Of a stretch of DNA of 62,600 nucleotides, positions 22,181-34,546 are shown piece by piece. Under the pieces are notes generated by a model. It ran no database searches, had not been told where the DNA came from, and saw only the letters and a program-made list of their open reading frames with translations. This DNA is from Chromera velia. Lineage: Eukaryota; Sar; Chromeraceae. The stretch is taken from contig JAHBMJ010002204.1 in assembly GCA_018398765.1 (NCBI GenBank), positions 115,232 through 177,831 on the forward strand, in the 5' to 3' direction. Within the stretch, counting starts at the first letter, position 1, and every line of letters starts with the position of its first letter. Position numbers and translations under genes: made by a program.

Positions 22181-23066
22181 GGCCCGGCGGCATTTCTGAG
22201 GGGATGTTCTTGTCGGGCTCCCGCTGCTACCAATACACTTGCAGGATTGTTGGTCATACCCACGCAAAGGGAAAGCACAGATTTTATGAAGCACTAGACG
22301 ACAGAACACGTGTACAGGGATCAGATAGCCCCTTTCGGTGCCTGACTTCCAGAATGTGGGTCTGGGAGCCGAAATTGGACCTCAACTGAAAACAAAAGCC
22401 AGTTGATTTCGCTTTGTACGTGATTCGATCTTTCAGTAGCTCAGCATTACAAAACTGTGTACGAGTCAGTATTTATGACTGCTGACAGTGTGTAGATGTG
22501 TATGATACGGTGGGGGTTTTGACTCGACAAAAGTGTCATCGCCAGACAAGAATTTCAGAGACAACTGGAATGGATTCTTTACCACAATGGAAGACAGCAA
22601 TCGTGATATCACTAACACTTACGTATGCCTGGAGCCGGTATCGGTGCCGGTGGTGGAAGTCTTTCGTTTTATCCCTGGGGCCGTCGGTTGATCAGGGAAG
22701 TGCCGTTGGCACTAATGCCTGCGTGCGTAGGTGAGGGAAGAGTAGAATGGGCAAAAATAAGATGAAACTACAAGGGAAAGGGGCAAACCAAAGAGAGGCT
22801 GGTGTGGGGGGTGCAGCAGACATCGATTTATGGCAGCTAAGATGGAATTTATATATAGAAGAGAGAGACATAGCATGCAAGGACCCAGGTAGGTAGAGAA
22901 CCATTAGAGAAATAAAGGTCGCTGACCTGCTGGATGTGCTCGAGTCCGGGCGTTATGTCTGCTGTTGAAGCCTTCAGGGAGTCGTCCGATAAGAGAGTTG
23001 TCAGTACTCAAGTGAGGCGTTCCATACTGGAGTCGGCTGCCGAGGAGGGGTCCCTCCCATGTGCAT

Positions 23067-23330
23067 TCAGGCCTCCCAGAAGTCCACCTCGTTGCGCCAC
23101 TCGCTGGGTAGCTGTTGACGGACCTCATACTCAATCTGTGCAAACAGTGACATTGCAACATCAATGGAGCGAAGATCGTGGACAGCCAACAACACATGCC
23201 TCGAAAGCTTTTTGCTTTGTCATGCCTGCCTTGCTGTATACATATACACACATGTCTTTCCGTTGGGTGCGCAGAAATTATCCTTTGCTGCTTGAACCCT
23301 CTGATAGAAAACATACGCATCCATTCTCTC
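23067..23330 (-). CDS. Two 3' exons of an unrecognised gene
   Basis: The exon at 23330-23252 follows an AG after cgtctgcag and reads ERMDAYVFYQRVQAAK. A last exon from about 23190 down reads LRSIDVAMSLFAQIEYEVRQ and ends with the TGA at 23067-23069. Both have coding-like third positions. The acceptor of the last exon is not fixed, and upstream exons were not found. The function is unknown. Confidence 0.4.
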
Positions 23331-23893
23331 CTGCAGACGCTCAGAGTTGGGTGTGTATGTATATATGAAAAGACGCCGACTTACTTCCAAAGAATGGAGC
23401 AATGCTCGGTTGTGGGGGCTGCTTCCGCTGTTGTTTGAATTTTTGGCAAGTGTTGCGCGGCAAGAGCAGAACTCAGGGCGGTTCCCAGGCACATAGCGCT
23501 GCGATGAACAGAGTTTAAGTCTGTTTGAGTTTCCAACTGACATTGAGCCAAAGGACGTACTGATGACTGAATTGTATAGTCGCTGGGACGACTATGTATA
23601 CATGTACGTATCTGTATATCCTCTGTATTCCTTTTTCTGTACGTATGTGCTGTTGCAAAGCTTTAGAGAGAGGCGCGGCTGGCTCTTGTCGGAAGCTTAA
23701 TTCTTAAACAGAACCTTGGACTGTAGCTATCAAGAGAGGAAAGAGACAGAAGGCCTACTGCAGATTCAATCACATACGTACTTTATACTGCATGGCCGGG
23801 TTTATTCCAAACATGCATGCAGATCGAAGGAAAACTGGCAGCGCATACATATAGCTATAGCTAGACTTAATTATATCTGCATATATCGATGTA

Positions 23894-24682
23894 CCGTATG
23901 TTGCAAATAAGTTAGCACAATTTCCCTAGGAGGCCACATATGCCTAGTCTTGGTACTAGTAACTAAACTGATCAAATTATAGCGAGGACGACCTGGTCAT
24001 TCGTGGCAGCACATACAACGTAAGCAGTAACGCCTCGCCTCCCAACACAGGTCATCGAAGAAGGACTGCCACTCGTCGTGCCTCAACTTGAGAAAGTTGA
24101 GGTTATATAGATGTAGTCGATACTCTGTGTCCTGGACGGGGCAGATGTGATCCATCTCAAAATTCCAGCGAAAAAAAGTGATCTTTCGCCGTCTCCCTCT
24201 TCCAGGTATCTATCTAAATTGTTTTACTAACTGCAGAGGCTCCCCACAGCCAGTCTGCCCACACACACCGCCCATTCCCATCAAGATCCATGCATGTGCA
24301 TACTGAGTGAGCGCATGTTGCTCTTCTTGCGATAGGACAGACGAGGGAGAAGGAAGGAGACAGGAAGCAACAGGTGTGCCCCCCATGAAAGTCACAATCT
24401 TTAATGCTTTAGTCTACCCGTGAAAATGTGCGAGATTTGACTCTTCATAGGTGGAGCCTGCTCGACTATATACGGTTTTAAAGGGTCTTGAGCTTCGTTG
24501 TGAGGTAGTTTTTCATATAATAGTAGTGGAGAGCTAAATCTGTTGTTTGATCAATTTCTAGCTCTGGTATCATGATCACGATATGTAGACGGTCAGCATG
24601 ATTAATGCATGCACATATAGCCGGGCCCGCTAGGCGGATGCATGCATGCATTTAAATTCAACAGTGCCAACTGATTTGCAAC
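23894..24682. mobile_element. 789-bp TIR element, copy 1, with HNH-like ORF remnant
   Basis: The left end reads gttgcaaataagttagcac and the complement of the right end reads gttgcaaatcagttggcac, so terminal inverted repeats are clear. The element matches 26099-26886 along its whole length with scattered substitutions. On the minus strand it carries the decayed HNH-like ORF described separately. Target duplication is not resolved. Confidence 0.75.
23997..24395 (-). pseudogene. HNH-endonuclease-like ORF in copy 1, broken by TAG
   Basis: The frame starts at the ATG at 24395, reads CGQTGCGEPLQ, meets a TAG near 24210, and continues in frame through FEMDHICPVQ to LRCMCCHE and the TGA at 23997-23999. 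The pairing of a DHI.P motif with a later C-x2-C-H is the hallmark of HNH nucleases, which cut DNA with one metal ion. The spacing between the two motifs is longer than usual, so the family call is moderate. In copy 2 the TAG position is TGG (Trp), so the ancestral ORF was open there. Confidence 0.5.
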
Positions 24683-24801
24683 GAGCTATCTGAGATTGCC
24701 CTTTGTCTTACCTATAATTAATTACTTATAATCTAAACAACACTTGTCAAGTTTTTTATACATAACCAATATCATCATCAGCCGTTCTATACAGTTCGTG
24801 C

Positions 24802-25970
24802 ATGATGAAAGGTAAGGCAATTGGTGAAGCGGCTGCTTCAATCATTCATACTTGGGCACAGAGTACTAAGAAGAGATTTCGTGTTGCTTTGTCTCCGCAA
24901 GAGCTTGCAGAAGACATCAGTACTAGTGGTTTTCAAGTCAGCAGTCGAACCATCCATCGCATTCTCAATAAAAAAATAGCAAAAGGGCCCGTATACAAGC
25001 ACCACTATAGAGTCCAACAGAGGATTTTTATAGCAAAGGATGAGGAGGACATTGTTCGTTTCGTTCAAGAGGCAGGCCTCTATGGAATCTCCTGCAGAGA
25101 AGTCACCTGGAAGCTTAATGCATGCGTGCAGATGAAAAGCACTGTCAGTCCCACAAGATTTTTGTATACATACATCATTCATTCCAGCCTTATGCGGTGT
25201 GTTCCTCTTTTCATCCTTGTTATGTGCAGCCATTCACCTTTTCCACCGTTTGGCGTCATATGACTATGTGCATAAAAGACAGGCTTAAATTCAAGAAGCC
25301 AGACTACCATCCGCCCATTTCATCAGACACCAAAGCACACAGGCTATCATAGGCAAAGGAAACAAAAGAACGGAAATGGAATTGGGAGAGAGTGGTATTT
25401 ATTGATGAAACACATTTTAAGATGGGGAGAAAGGGGGGCGTACGTAAGCAATGAGTGCTGAAGGGTGCACCGTTGTGGCATCCATACCTGCATCAGGAGG
25501 GGGAGGGATTCACCGCTGTCATTGCTTTTTCTGCACATGATGATATGCCCACAATGATCTGCATTTTTAAGTCATGTAAGAAAGAGAACTATAGAGACTT
25601 CTTGAAAGAAGTGATGCTGAAACGGAAGGACCCCATTGCAATGATGCATGACAATGCGCCTACTCACCGTGCCTTGATCACATAGAGGTTCTGCAAAGAG
25701 AAAGACATCATCTTGGTCACTCAATCACCATACTCACCTGATGTACAGCCAGTAAAGGATGTGATTGCATTGCTTAAGTGTGAGGTATATGGTGTAAACT
25801 ATGTGTACAGCAATAGAGAAGCCCTGGAAACAGCTGTGCAGAAAGCTTTCAACGCATTCAAGTAAAACACACAGATGCGCACAAATCTTGCCATGTCCAT
25901 GCTTGATCACATTGAGAGACTGGAAAAAGCAAAGGGAGCATGGGCCATAAAGAAAGTATGACTCATACAA
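24802..25970 (+). pseudogene. Tc1-type (DD34E-like) transposase, decayed
   Basis: The N-terminal part, from the ATG at 24802, has a helix-turn-helix-like LSPQELAEDISTSGF and SSRTIHRILNKKI. After a disrupted stretch (about 25135-25270), coding sequence resumes with VVFIDETHF (first catalytic Asp), MHDNAPTH (second Asp) and SPYSPDVQPVKDV. Thirty-four positions separate the second Asp from a Lys where Tc1 transposases have Glu. In-frame TGA (about 25451), TAG (about 25684) and TAA (about 25863) interrupt it. It cannot be active. It lies between two direct copies of the 789-bp element. Confidence 0.8.
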
Positions 25971-26098
25971 GACTAATCTGGAGCAAAACGGTTCTACCTC
26001 ACTCTTCCTGCAAAGGTTTTTTCATGATAAATATTCCATATGAAATATTCATTCATCATCTTTCTCTATCACCCTAGAAAACGCTTGCAAAATTTATG

Positions 26099-26886
26099 CC
26101 GTATGTTGCAAATAAGTTGGCACAATTTCCCTAGGAGCCCACATATGCCTAGTCTTGGTACTAGTAACTAAACTGACCAAATTATAGCGAGGACGACCTG
26201 GTTGTTCATGGCAGCTCATACAACGTAAGCGGTAACGCCTCGCCTCCCAACACAGGTCATCGAAGAAGGACTGTCACTCATCGTGCCTTAACTTGAGAAA
26301 GTCGAGGTTACATAGACATAGTCGATACTCTGTGTCCTGGACGGGGCAGATGTGATCCATATCAAAATTTTAGTGAAAGAAAGTGATCTTTCGCCGTCTC
26401 CCTCTTCCAGGTATCCATCTAAATTGTTCTACTAACTGCAGAGGCTCCCCACAGCCAGTCTGCCCACACACACCGCTCATTCCCATCAAGGTCCATGCAT
26501 GTGCGTGCTGAGTGAGCGCATGTCGCTCTTCTCGCGATGGGACAGACGAGGGAGAAGGAAGGAGACAGGAAGCAACAGGTGTGCCCCCCATGAAAGTCAC
26601 AACCTTTAACGCTTTAGTCTACCCGTGAAAATGTGCGAGATTTGACTCTTCATAGGTGGAGCCTGCTCGACTATATACGGTTCTAAAGAGTCTTGAGCTT
26701 CGTTGTGAGAAAGCTTTTCATATGGTAGTAGTGGAGAGCTAAATCTGTTGTTTGATCAATTTCTAGCTCTGGTATCATGATCACGATATGTAGACGGTCA
26801 GCATGATTAATATATGCACATGTAGCCGGGCCCGCTAGGCATGCAGATGCATGCATGCATTTAAATTCAACAGTGCCAACTGATTT
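26099..26886. mobile_element. 789-bp TIR element, copy 2 (right tip lost)
   Basis: This is in the same orientation as copy 1 and highly similar from ccgtatgttgcaaataagtt through caacagtgccaactgattt. The last bases of the right inverted repeat are missing. The shared minus-strand ORF is also degenerate here, with different stop positions. Confidence 0.75.
26188..26600 (-). pseudogene. HNH-like ORF in copy 2, decayed
   Basis: The frame from the ATG at 26600 stays open to RRRKITFFH, where a TAA interrupts it; it then continues with DMDHICPVQ and LRCMSCHEQPG. A TGA replaces a Trp codon between the two motifs. The copies are broken at different places, so they were probably open when they transposed. 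That shared frame argues that the ORF is real. Confidence 0.5.
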
Positions 26887-26959
26887 TATATTCTTATATA
26901 TTTGAGAAACAACACTTTCTTTTCCATATAGAACATCTCTTGCAATTAACAATTTTAAT

Positions 26960-27515
26960 CTAGCTAGCCCCAAAACTTTTTATTTTTTATTTTTTTTTTC
27001 CTTTTTCACTAGGGGTATTAAAAAAAAAAAAAAACCACGGTCTCCAGGGGATTTTTTTTTTTTTTGATAATGACCTCCGTCAAGACATAACAACCATATA
27101 TATGCAACACTTTGCAACACAAAAGCAACAGTTGTCTAGACAGTTATATATTAAACATTTATTTATTATTATAATAAAGAAATAGTAGTATAACAACACT
27201 TAAACAACACTTGTTGATTCATGTAACACATTAAAAAGTGTCAACAATTAACACTTAAACAACATATTTTTTAGTTTGACATCAGAAAAAAAAAAAGTGA
27301 AAATAACTTTTTTTTTTTGGTTATTTTTTTTTTTTAAATAACCCCTAGCCTAGCCCCTAGCTTTTTCAGTCAAACGACTGTTGTTCAAGTGTTGCACAAC
27401 TGTTGTTAAGTGTTGCTAAGTTGCTCAGGGTTTAATAAAAAGTACTAAAAAGGAAAAAAAAAAAAATCTCGTCAAATTTGATAATCATTTTTTTTTTTCT
27501 TTAGCCGGCGCCTAG
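26960..27515. repeat. AT-rich dispersed repeat with GTTG/CAAC words
   Basis: The segment 27361-27515 aligns with the complement of the 229-bp element at 58486-58714. Both share ctttttca, tgttgttcaa, aagtgttg, a poly-A/T block, and the end word agccggcgcctag. The left part has similar poly-A/T blocks and CAACA words. The left boundary (about 26960) is uncertain. No ORF is present. Confidence 0.55.
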
Positions 27516-27529
27516 GATAATATCTGGAT

Positions 27530-27616
27530 GATGATAATGATGATGATAGTTTATATACACCAATCAAACATAATAATCAATGATTGAATTAATGATGATG
27601 ATGATGATGATGATAT
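27530..27616. repeat. (GAT)n microsatellite
   Basis: Two blocks of gatgatgat flank a short AT-rich spacer. From here to about 28380 I see no gene I can support with splice sites, although short open frames occur. Confidence 0.9.
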
Positions 27617-28389
27617 ATAATGCCAGTGGCTTTTTCGGCGCTGACCAGTAACCAGTTGGCTCAGCTTAGCTGAAATTAGAACTAACCTGAAGACTACCAT
27701 GCAAAAGGGTAAAACATTTATTTCTACTTATTTCAAATCTAAATTCCAAAATATTTTAGAAAACATTCCAAAAACACATCTAGAATAGCTATGTAGTTGT
27801 TCAGCTTTTTTTTTTTCAGAGATGGAAAATAAGTTAGATGAAAAATCTTAGTTTTAAACTTGCGATAAGCACAACCTGTATACAGCTTTCACAACCAAAT
27901 TAAACACTTCCACACGGCAGGGAAATGCAAAACACCTCAAGGTCCTCAACGAATTTCGAATCCACTTTGTGGTTCTGAAACCACTTTTGCTATTAAACTG
28001 TATAGACTGACCCATGCCTTAGACGGCAGAGCACTTTCCACTGAATTCCGCATGCATGTATGCAGTCCGCGGCGAACGCTACGCACGCACCCCTACTGAT
28101 CCACTTCGCTGTGGGCCATCCTGCAAATGGGAACGGACAAAGGACCGAACAGAGTAATGAGAATCGCAAAAGAAAATCATTGAGAGTTTCGGTCTGGTGC
28201 GTCATGATACTTGCGTGCTCAATGCATTTGAGTCAGAACACTTCGCGAGACAGACCGTGAAGGTCAGCATAGACGCAAAATGGCCCTGCGATGAAGGAAC
28301 GAGACCGAAGGCAAGCTTGCGTACTAACTTTCACGAAGACTTGGGCACATTCCCACTGGAAAACCCCACTTTGTTTTGCATGAATGCAG

Positions 28390-29015
28390 GCCAATCGACC
28401 AGATCCTCAGGCACATCGGAGAGCCTCTCAATGCGCAGACAGAGATAGCGGCAGGGAAGAAGAGAAGGGAGAGCGAAGAGGTCACACCAAGCGACTGACT
28501 GACCTTGTCAGGAGGGTCGCCGAGAACGAAAAAAAGGACAGGCAAGCAACCACCGAAATAAGAGCCGTCTTGCAGCTCTCCCACCAGACCTCAGAAGGAT
28601 ACAAAGAAAGGAACTCGGTGATCAACCCCTCAGTCCTGCACAGAGGGATAGACGTCTTGCATCCAGTCATTCTTTCATTCGCCCTTTCTCTCGATTGACT
28701 TGCATCTCTTCCACTTATAGCGTTCCTCCCTCCTCCCGATTCTCAAATGTCATGGAAACACCGGAGAAGTATGCGCTCGCATTGTTGAAGGGAAGGGAAA
28801 TCCGCTTGCCGTTGGTTTTTCATCTTCTCGAATTCTTTAGTAATCTTTTTTTTCGCGTACTATCTGTTGACTTGTGTACTGTCTGCCTAACCGACTGAGT
28901 CACTGACCAGGCCTTTAGGCGGTACGGCAAGCTCTCCATCGCCTTTCGTGCTCCAGATTTGCCGCTCCCAGAGGAGAGCTTTTCTGACTGGCACTCTGCA
29001 TGCATTCACAATTAA
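28390..29015 (+). CDS. Exons of an unrecognised gene (structure incomplete)
   Basis: Four stretches look coding on the plus strand. 28390-28480 follows atgaatgcag and reads IDQILRHIGEPLNAQTEIAA. About 28511-28665 reads VAENEKKDRQATTEIRAVLQ. About 28731-28830 reads VMETPEKYALALLKGREIRL. 28911-29015 reads FRRYGKLSIAFRAPDLPLPE and ends in TAA. The last junction fits in phase 0, but its donor is weak. The first two could not be joined in one phase with standard sites. A minus-strand reading of 28915-28995 also joins in phase to the neighbouring membrane gene, so strand is not certain at the right end. Confidence 0.35.
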
Positions 29016-29153
29016 TGGTTTGTGCACGCAGAAAAGAAAAGAAGAGGAAACAATCCAGACAGAAACGACAAAGCCCTGGAACGTTCCACGGTCTTATGGA
29101 GTCCAGCAATCTCAAAGAAGACGAAATGAGACGAGACTCCTCTTCGTCTCTTC

Positions 29154-29184
<31 letters not shown>

Positions 29185-29290
29185 TCCCTGACGGATCTGA
29201 GAACCAAGGGGAGCCCATACAACCTCGCAACAGCAGACAGAGGAAGGGACCGAATTCACACTCGGCAAAAACACAAATATTAGAGAACAC

Positions 29291-30749
29291 CATTTCTTCT
29301 GTCGTTTCTTGCAAATAGAACGCAATGCATTCAATGAGCGACGCGCAAGCCTCCCCGCTCCCCCTCCCCCCCCCACCAGGGAGATCCTCAGGCACCTCCA
29401 AGGAGGGGAACACGTCTCTGAACGCCCCCTCCTTCCCTTGCGCAAGCGCTCGCACAAAGTCCACAAGCCCTCCGCCCGCAGCACTCCGCATCGTTTCCAC
29501 ATGTTTCCCTGAAGCCCCCCCATCCCCTGTCTGCACAGCCGACACACGAACCACTCCGTCTTCTCTCGCCTTCGCGGCCGCGTCACATGCCTCAACGTTA
29601 CTCCTCAAAGTCATAAAGTCAGCAGACCACACCCACGTACACTCTTCTGGAACTTTGGCCGGCGACACTGGAGGCTTCCCCTCCCTGCCGCCCCATCCTT
29701 TTCCGAACACACCGATGGCCGCTGCCGGTTTGGTGAGAAGGAATGTGAAGGAGAAAGGGAAGGACCGCGTTTCGCTGCACGCGGAGAGTTCTGCACGCAT
29801 TAGAAAGTGAAATGGTGCAGGTTGAGAGGAAATTCTGCAGTCTCGGAACTTTTGTTTTCGGGTTAAGGAAGGCACTTGTTGTTTTTGACTGAGGAGAGAG
29901 TCTTCAGAGAACGCTGAATACTGAATGAAAGCAGTGCAAACAAAGAGGAACCACAAAAGCAAAACCGCCAGACCAAAGAAAGAACATGCATGCGTATGAA
30001 GAGACCGCTCGGTAGAAAGACACCGCCCTCAATCCTGCACACGCACAGGCCCACCTGCACCAATACCCTCAGAGAGGGCGAGGACAAGCAACAGGGCAGG
30101 CAGCAAGGCGATCTCCAGCGCTTTTGCGGCAAGACCCAGGCGTGCAAGCTCCACTCTCTGAGTGAGAGTTTTCTCTGCGGCACCTGCAAAGAGACGCACA
30201 GGGACAGACAAGATGTCTTCCTTCGTCTTGCCTTCTTCTCTACTATAGGCCCGCAGACAAAGAAACAAAGAAATGCAGAGAGACAGTTTCGTTGATAGAG
30301 CACAAAAGTCAGAGGAGAAAAAGCATGCTTCAAGTAGTTGACACCGCACATACAGACCCATCTCAAGTCAGTCAACCCCTCCAGAATTTGCAACTCACTT
30401 CGTCATCCTCTCTACAGGACTTGCTAAGTGACTTACTTCTGGCCTTGCTCTACTTATGACAACTGCCATGTCCAACTCAGTGAATCTGCGTCTCGCTCTC
30501 TCTCGAAAACTCTCACACACTCACCATCACTCTTCGCCCGCAGCCCTACTACCTTGAAGTATCTGAAAGAGTTGGAAGGAGGGGGGGGGGTCAAAGAGAA
30601 CAGGGAGGAGACGCAGAGAAGGCAACATATTGGGACACCTCATCCCATCACTCTCCTCCTTTCTCCTTTCTCTTCGCTCGTCCCATCCCTTCCCCGACTC
30701 ACTGCAGGGTGCACTCACTGGCCGGACTCTTTCGTCCACAGAGACAGAG

Positions 30750-30783
<34 letters not shown>

Positions 30784-32057
30784 CTGACAGGACGGCTCTG
30801 GAAACAGTCAGTGAGGACGCAAGCGAGCGGGTACATCAGCCTTGTGCATTCTAGTACTGCCATGCAGACAAGCGACCGGTTGGACAAACAGGCAGGCAGA
30901 CTGACTGACTTATCGGAGGGTTTGGGTGCCTCTGGGAATTCTTTCAATCTGTCTGCCTGTCCCCTCAATTCCATCTCGGGAGACAAACGGGCGACTCCAT
31001 AACCGGCAGACACGGGAAGGAAAGCTGCAGCATCTGGTCCCCTCTGCGGATCTCCCCTCCCACCCCCGCCCTCTTCCTCTCTGTCCTGGTCGGATCTTGA
31101 CAGCAGGCTCTCGGCACTTCTAAACAGAAGAATCTGCATGCACAAGCAAGGTGGGTCACATTGAAAGGAGGGAGGGAGAGCATCGATCGACCTTACACGG
31201 AGACAGCTTCCGTCCTTTCTGAGAAGGAGGAGCCCCCCCTTTCTTTCAACATGAGGTAAACGTGAGGGAGACACCCTTTGCTTCCATCCAAAAGGAAAGA
31301 CGCACGGCGTTGCACAAAGAAAGCGCGAAGAAAAACAAAACGTGTGAAGAGAAGTCCTAGAAAGCAAAACTCTCACCCACCAAAAGCTCATGTCTCCAAC
31401 TGGTCACATCTGATACGCGCGTTTCACGGATGATGCGTGCCTCTCTACCCGAAGAGTGATCGAGAGAGAAGAAAGAAGTACAACGAAGACCGGCGAAGTG
31501 AGCAGCCGAGAAGACAGATGATCTATTGCTACACCCTTCACCGGGCTCTCACCTGTAAGAGAAGAGGAATCATCATCAGCCTCAGCGCAGCCTGAAACCA
31601 AAGCATTGCAGAGACGAATGTAAAGAGATGCGCGATGCAACCCAATCTCACACAGATGGTTTGTGGGAATCAAAGAAGGACACTTGAAGTTAAATCATTT
31701 ACAAGCAAGGAATTAAGGAAGAAAATAGGAAAGAAGACTGAGAGAAGATACAAACGAAGAAAGGTCGCCAAGAGAGTGAAAAGTAGACACACAGCCACAA
31801 AAAAGGAAACGAACAAACAGAGAAGCATGGAATCAGTGCATGAGACTGTCAGGTAGCTTCACCATGCAAGCATTCGGCCACTTCACCCAACTCACTCACT
31901 GACTCACTCACTGACAGTGAAGGCCACCAATCCCCAGCGAAGCCGACAGAATTCGCACTCATCGAACCACCTGCATGCATGTAGGCAGGGAGAGAGGGGC
32001 AGGGAGGGAGACACTTGTTGGACGACCTAAACACTTCTTGATGAACGACCGTACACA

Positions 32058-32108
<51 letters not shown>

Positions 32109-33072
32109 GGCGAATGCAAAAGAAAGTTGACAGCACGCACCAGAAGCGACTCTTCCCCTCAAAAGCATGTGCTCGCAAAATCCACCTTTGCATATTTGAA
32201 ACCACGTCAGCCCCAACAAGCAGTTTGGCAAGAGTTGTGTAGAGCCTGCCTTTGAGGCCTGCCTCTCTGCGTTCACTGTTGTGCGCCACATCTGAACAAC
32301 CCCTCTTTCTTTCTTTCTTTCTTTCTTTCTGCCCTTTACATGCTCTTTTCCGTGTCTTCACATGAAGAACAACACCATTCAACAATCAGATACTAAATTT
32401 GTGTCTTCCTTCTTTCCTCACCCAGCGTTAACAAGAGGTTTCCTCGCCATGTCCTCAAAGTACAAAGAGAGGCACACGGGAGGAAGGGCACAGGCCAGAA
32501 AGATAAAAAAACGTCCGGGAGACCGCTTCTGACACCTGCAAGGAAACCATTGTCGTTAGGCAGTATGAAGGGAGATATGTTGACAAGAATGTAACAATGT
32601 CAGCTGCATTTAGCAAAGTTGGAAGTGAGGACAGTGAAGGAACTAACGGAAAGAAGAGAAACAAAAAAGGGGGAAAACAACCGCGAAGTCTCCATCCAAT
32701 TCAGGCACAAAGATGCCGCGAGGAAATCGAGAGAAAGGGAGAAGGGAGGAGAAGAACACGGAGAAATGCATCCAACGGAGCCAGCTCGAGAAAGTTCAGA
32801 GATCGCTTAGATCGAAGCTCAAAAGCCAAACGGTGATTTGCTTCCAAACCCGGAATGATGCGTCTCTTTCTTTCGCTGTTGTGGCCTCTTCAACTTCCGT
32901 CAAGAGAGGCAAAGGACGGACAAAGGGAGGGAGGGGAACTGCATGGCTCTTTCTTTCTCTCCACAGCAGTCTCTAGCTCATCGTGGGGATGCAAGTGCGC
33001 ACATTCCTCTCATGCTTGAGGGAGGAGGGATGAAGACAGACAGCAATGAGAATCGACAGGCTTGCATTTCTC

Positions 33073-33112
<40 letters not shown>

Positions 33113-34492
33113 TTTCTCTCTCAAACACGCATGTAGCCGGGCGCGCGCGGCATACGCGTTGGAGCAGGGAGGTTGCCTGACTGACCACTCAACAAACTGC
33201 GGTCTCTTGCAGCCCATCGACTCCGGATTTGCGAGTGCAAACTCCAGCAGCTGCATCTCTTTGGAGACCCCATTGTACCCAGCCAACACCACCAAAGCAG
33301 CCAAAAGACCAGCAAAAAATCTCACAGCTACAGCCTGCCATTCTGCAATCCACACCCACCTGCAGACGGAGGGAACACGCACGGACACACACAGGGAGGG
33401 CACTATGATTGCCATTCTGTTGCCCTCGATCCGTCTTACTCCCCAGAAAGGGACTTGAAAAGAGGAAACACAATGGAGTCCATGACTGACTAAAGGGTCG
33501 GCTGACTGACTCGCTGATTGACTTTCTGACTCGATTCGCGGACACGCATGAAGGGTGTGACTTGCTCTCCAACTCACTGTCATGTTATGCCATGTACATC
33601 TCACTGAGTGACCAGCTGCCTGACTGACTTTTCTGTGCCTTCTCCGACTGCTTCAAGGAAAACGAGCCATCGGACTCTCATGTCCTCCAGTGCTGCACAG
33701 ACTCAGGCATGGTGACATCGTGACGTCAGGAAGGGACAAATAGATGCATGCATGGGAAGATACGGGTACATGCATAGACAGAGAGAGAGACAGATAGAAA
33801 AATGGAAAGGTAGATAGATGGACAGACACAGAAACAGGCACCGACATTAACAAACTCCCATAAAATAAGACACAGGAAGTCAGGGACGTGCACAAGAATT
33901 GATTGGCAAGATTTCCGCTCACCAAGCGATTGCTCAAACAATCCTAGTAGTCATTGCCCCAATTCTCATTTCGCCTGCCAAGTCATTCTCCATTCTCTGC
34001 CATTTCTCTCTTCCTACCACCCACTCTGTCTCTTTCTCGACACAATCTTCACCCTCAGAGTTGAACAACACACAAGAACAAAGCCATCAGACAACATTCC
34101 CGCAACCCAGAAGAGGAAGATAAACAACCTCACCACAGCCCCACTCCACTCTCCTTCCCTCTGCCCAGCCACCCACCCACCTTCTGCCAGGCGCACATCC
34201 ACAACAGGCAGGCCCTCAATCGCAGAACCAGAAGGCACGGCCACGAGGTAGAAGGCCACAAGGGCGAACGTGGAAGTCCTGCGAGCAAAATTGAATTACC
34301 AGACAGACAGAGGCATGACACAATGAGAGGCCAACTGGGTTAGTTTCTCTCCCTCAGGAAAAGGGTTGTAAGAAATAGCCCAAAAGAAGAAAAAAGGGAG
34401 AAGCGGGAATAACCGAGGAAGACAAGAGAACAGCTTCCAGCAAGAGTGATGGCAATGTGCTCCTCCCTTTCGTGCGCGATGGGTAGAAAGAA

Positions 34493-34546
<54 letters not shown>

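Noticed and set aside
24802-25263. Functional transposase gene
   Set aside because: There are several in-frame stops, a disrupted middle and a Lys in place of the third catalytic acid residue.
29012-29962. Minus-strand 316-aa ORF with a signal-peptide-like start
   Set aside because: The apparent start lies in an intron. The frame from 29790 joins in phase to the preceding membrane-protein exon instead.
33899-34123. Plus-strand hydrophobic ORF over the TGA-containing exon
   Set aside because: It has no splice context, and its hydrophobicity mirrors the antisense membrane segment. It remains the main alternative if the minus exon is wrong.
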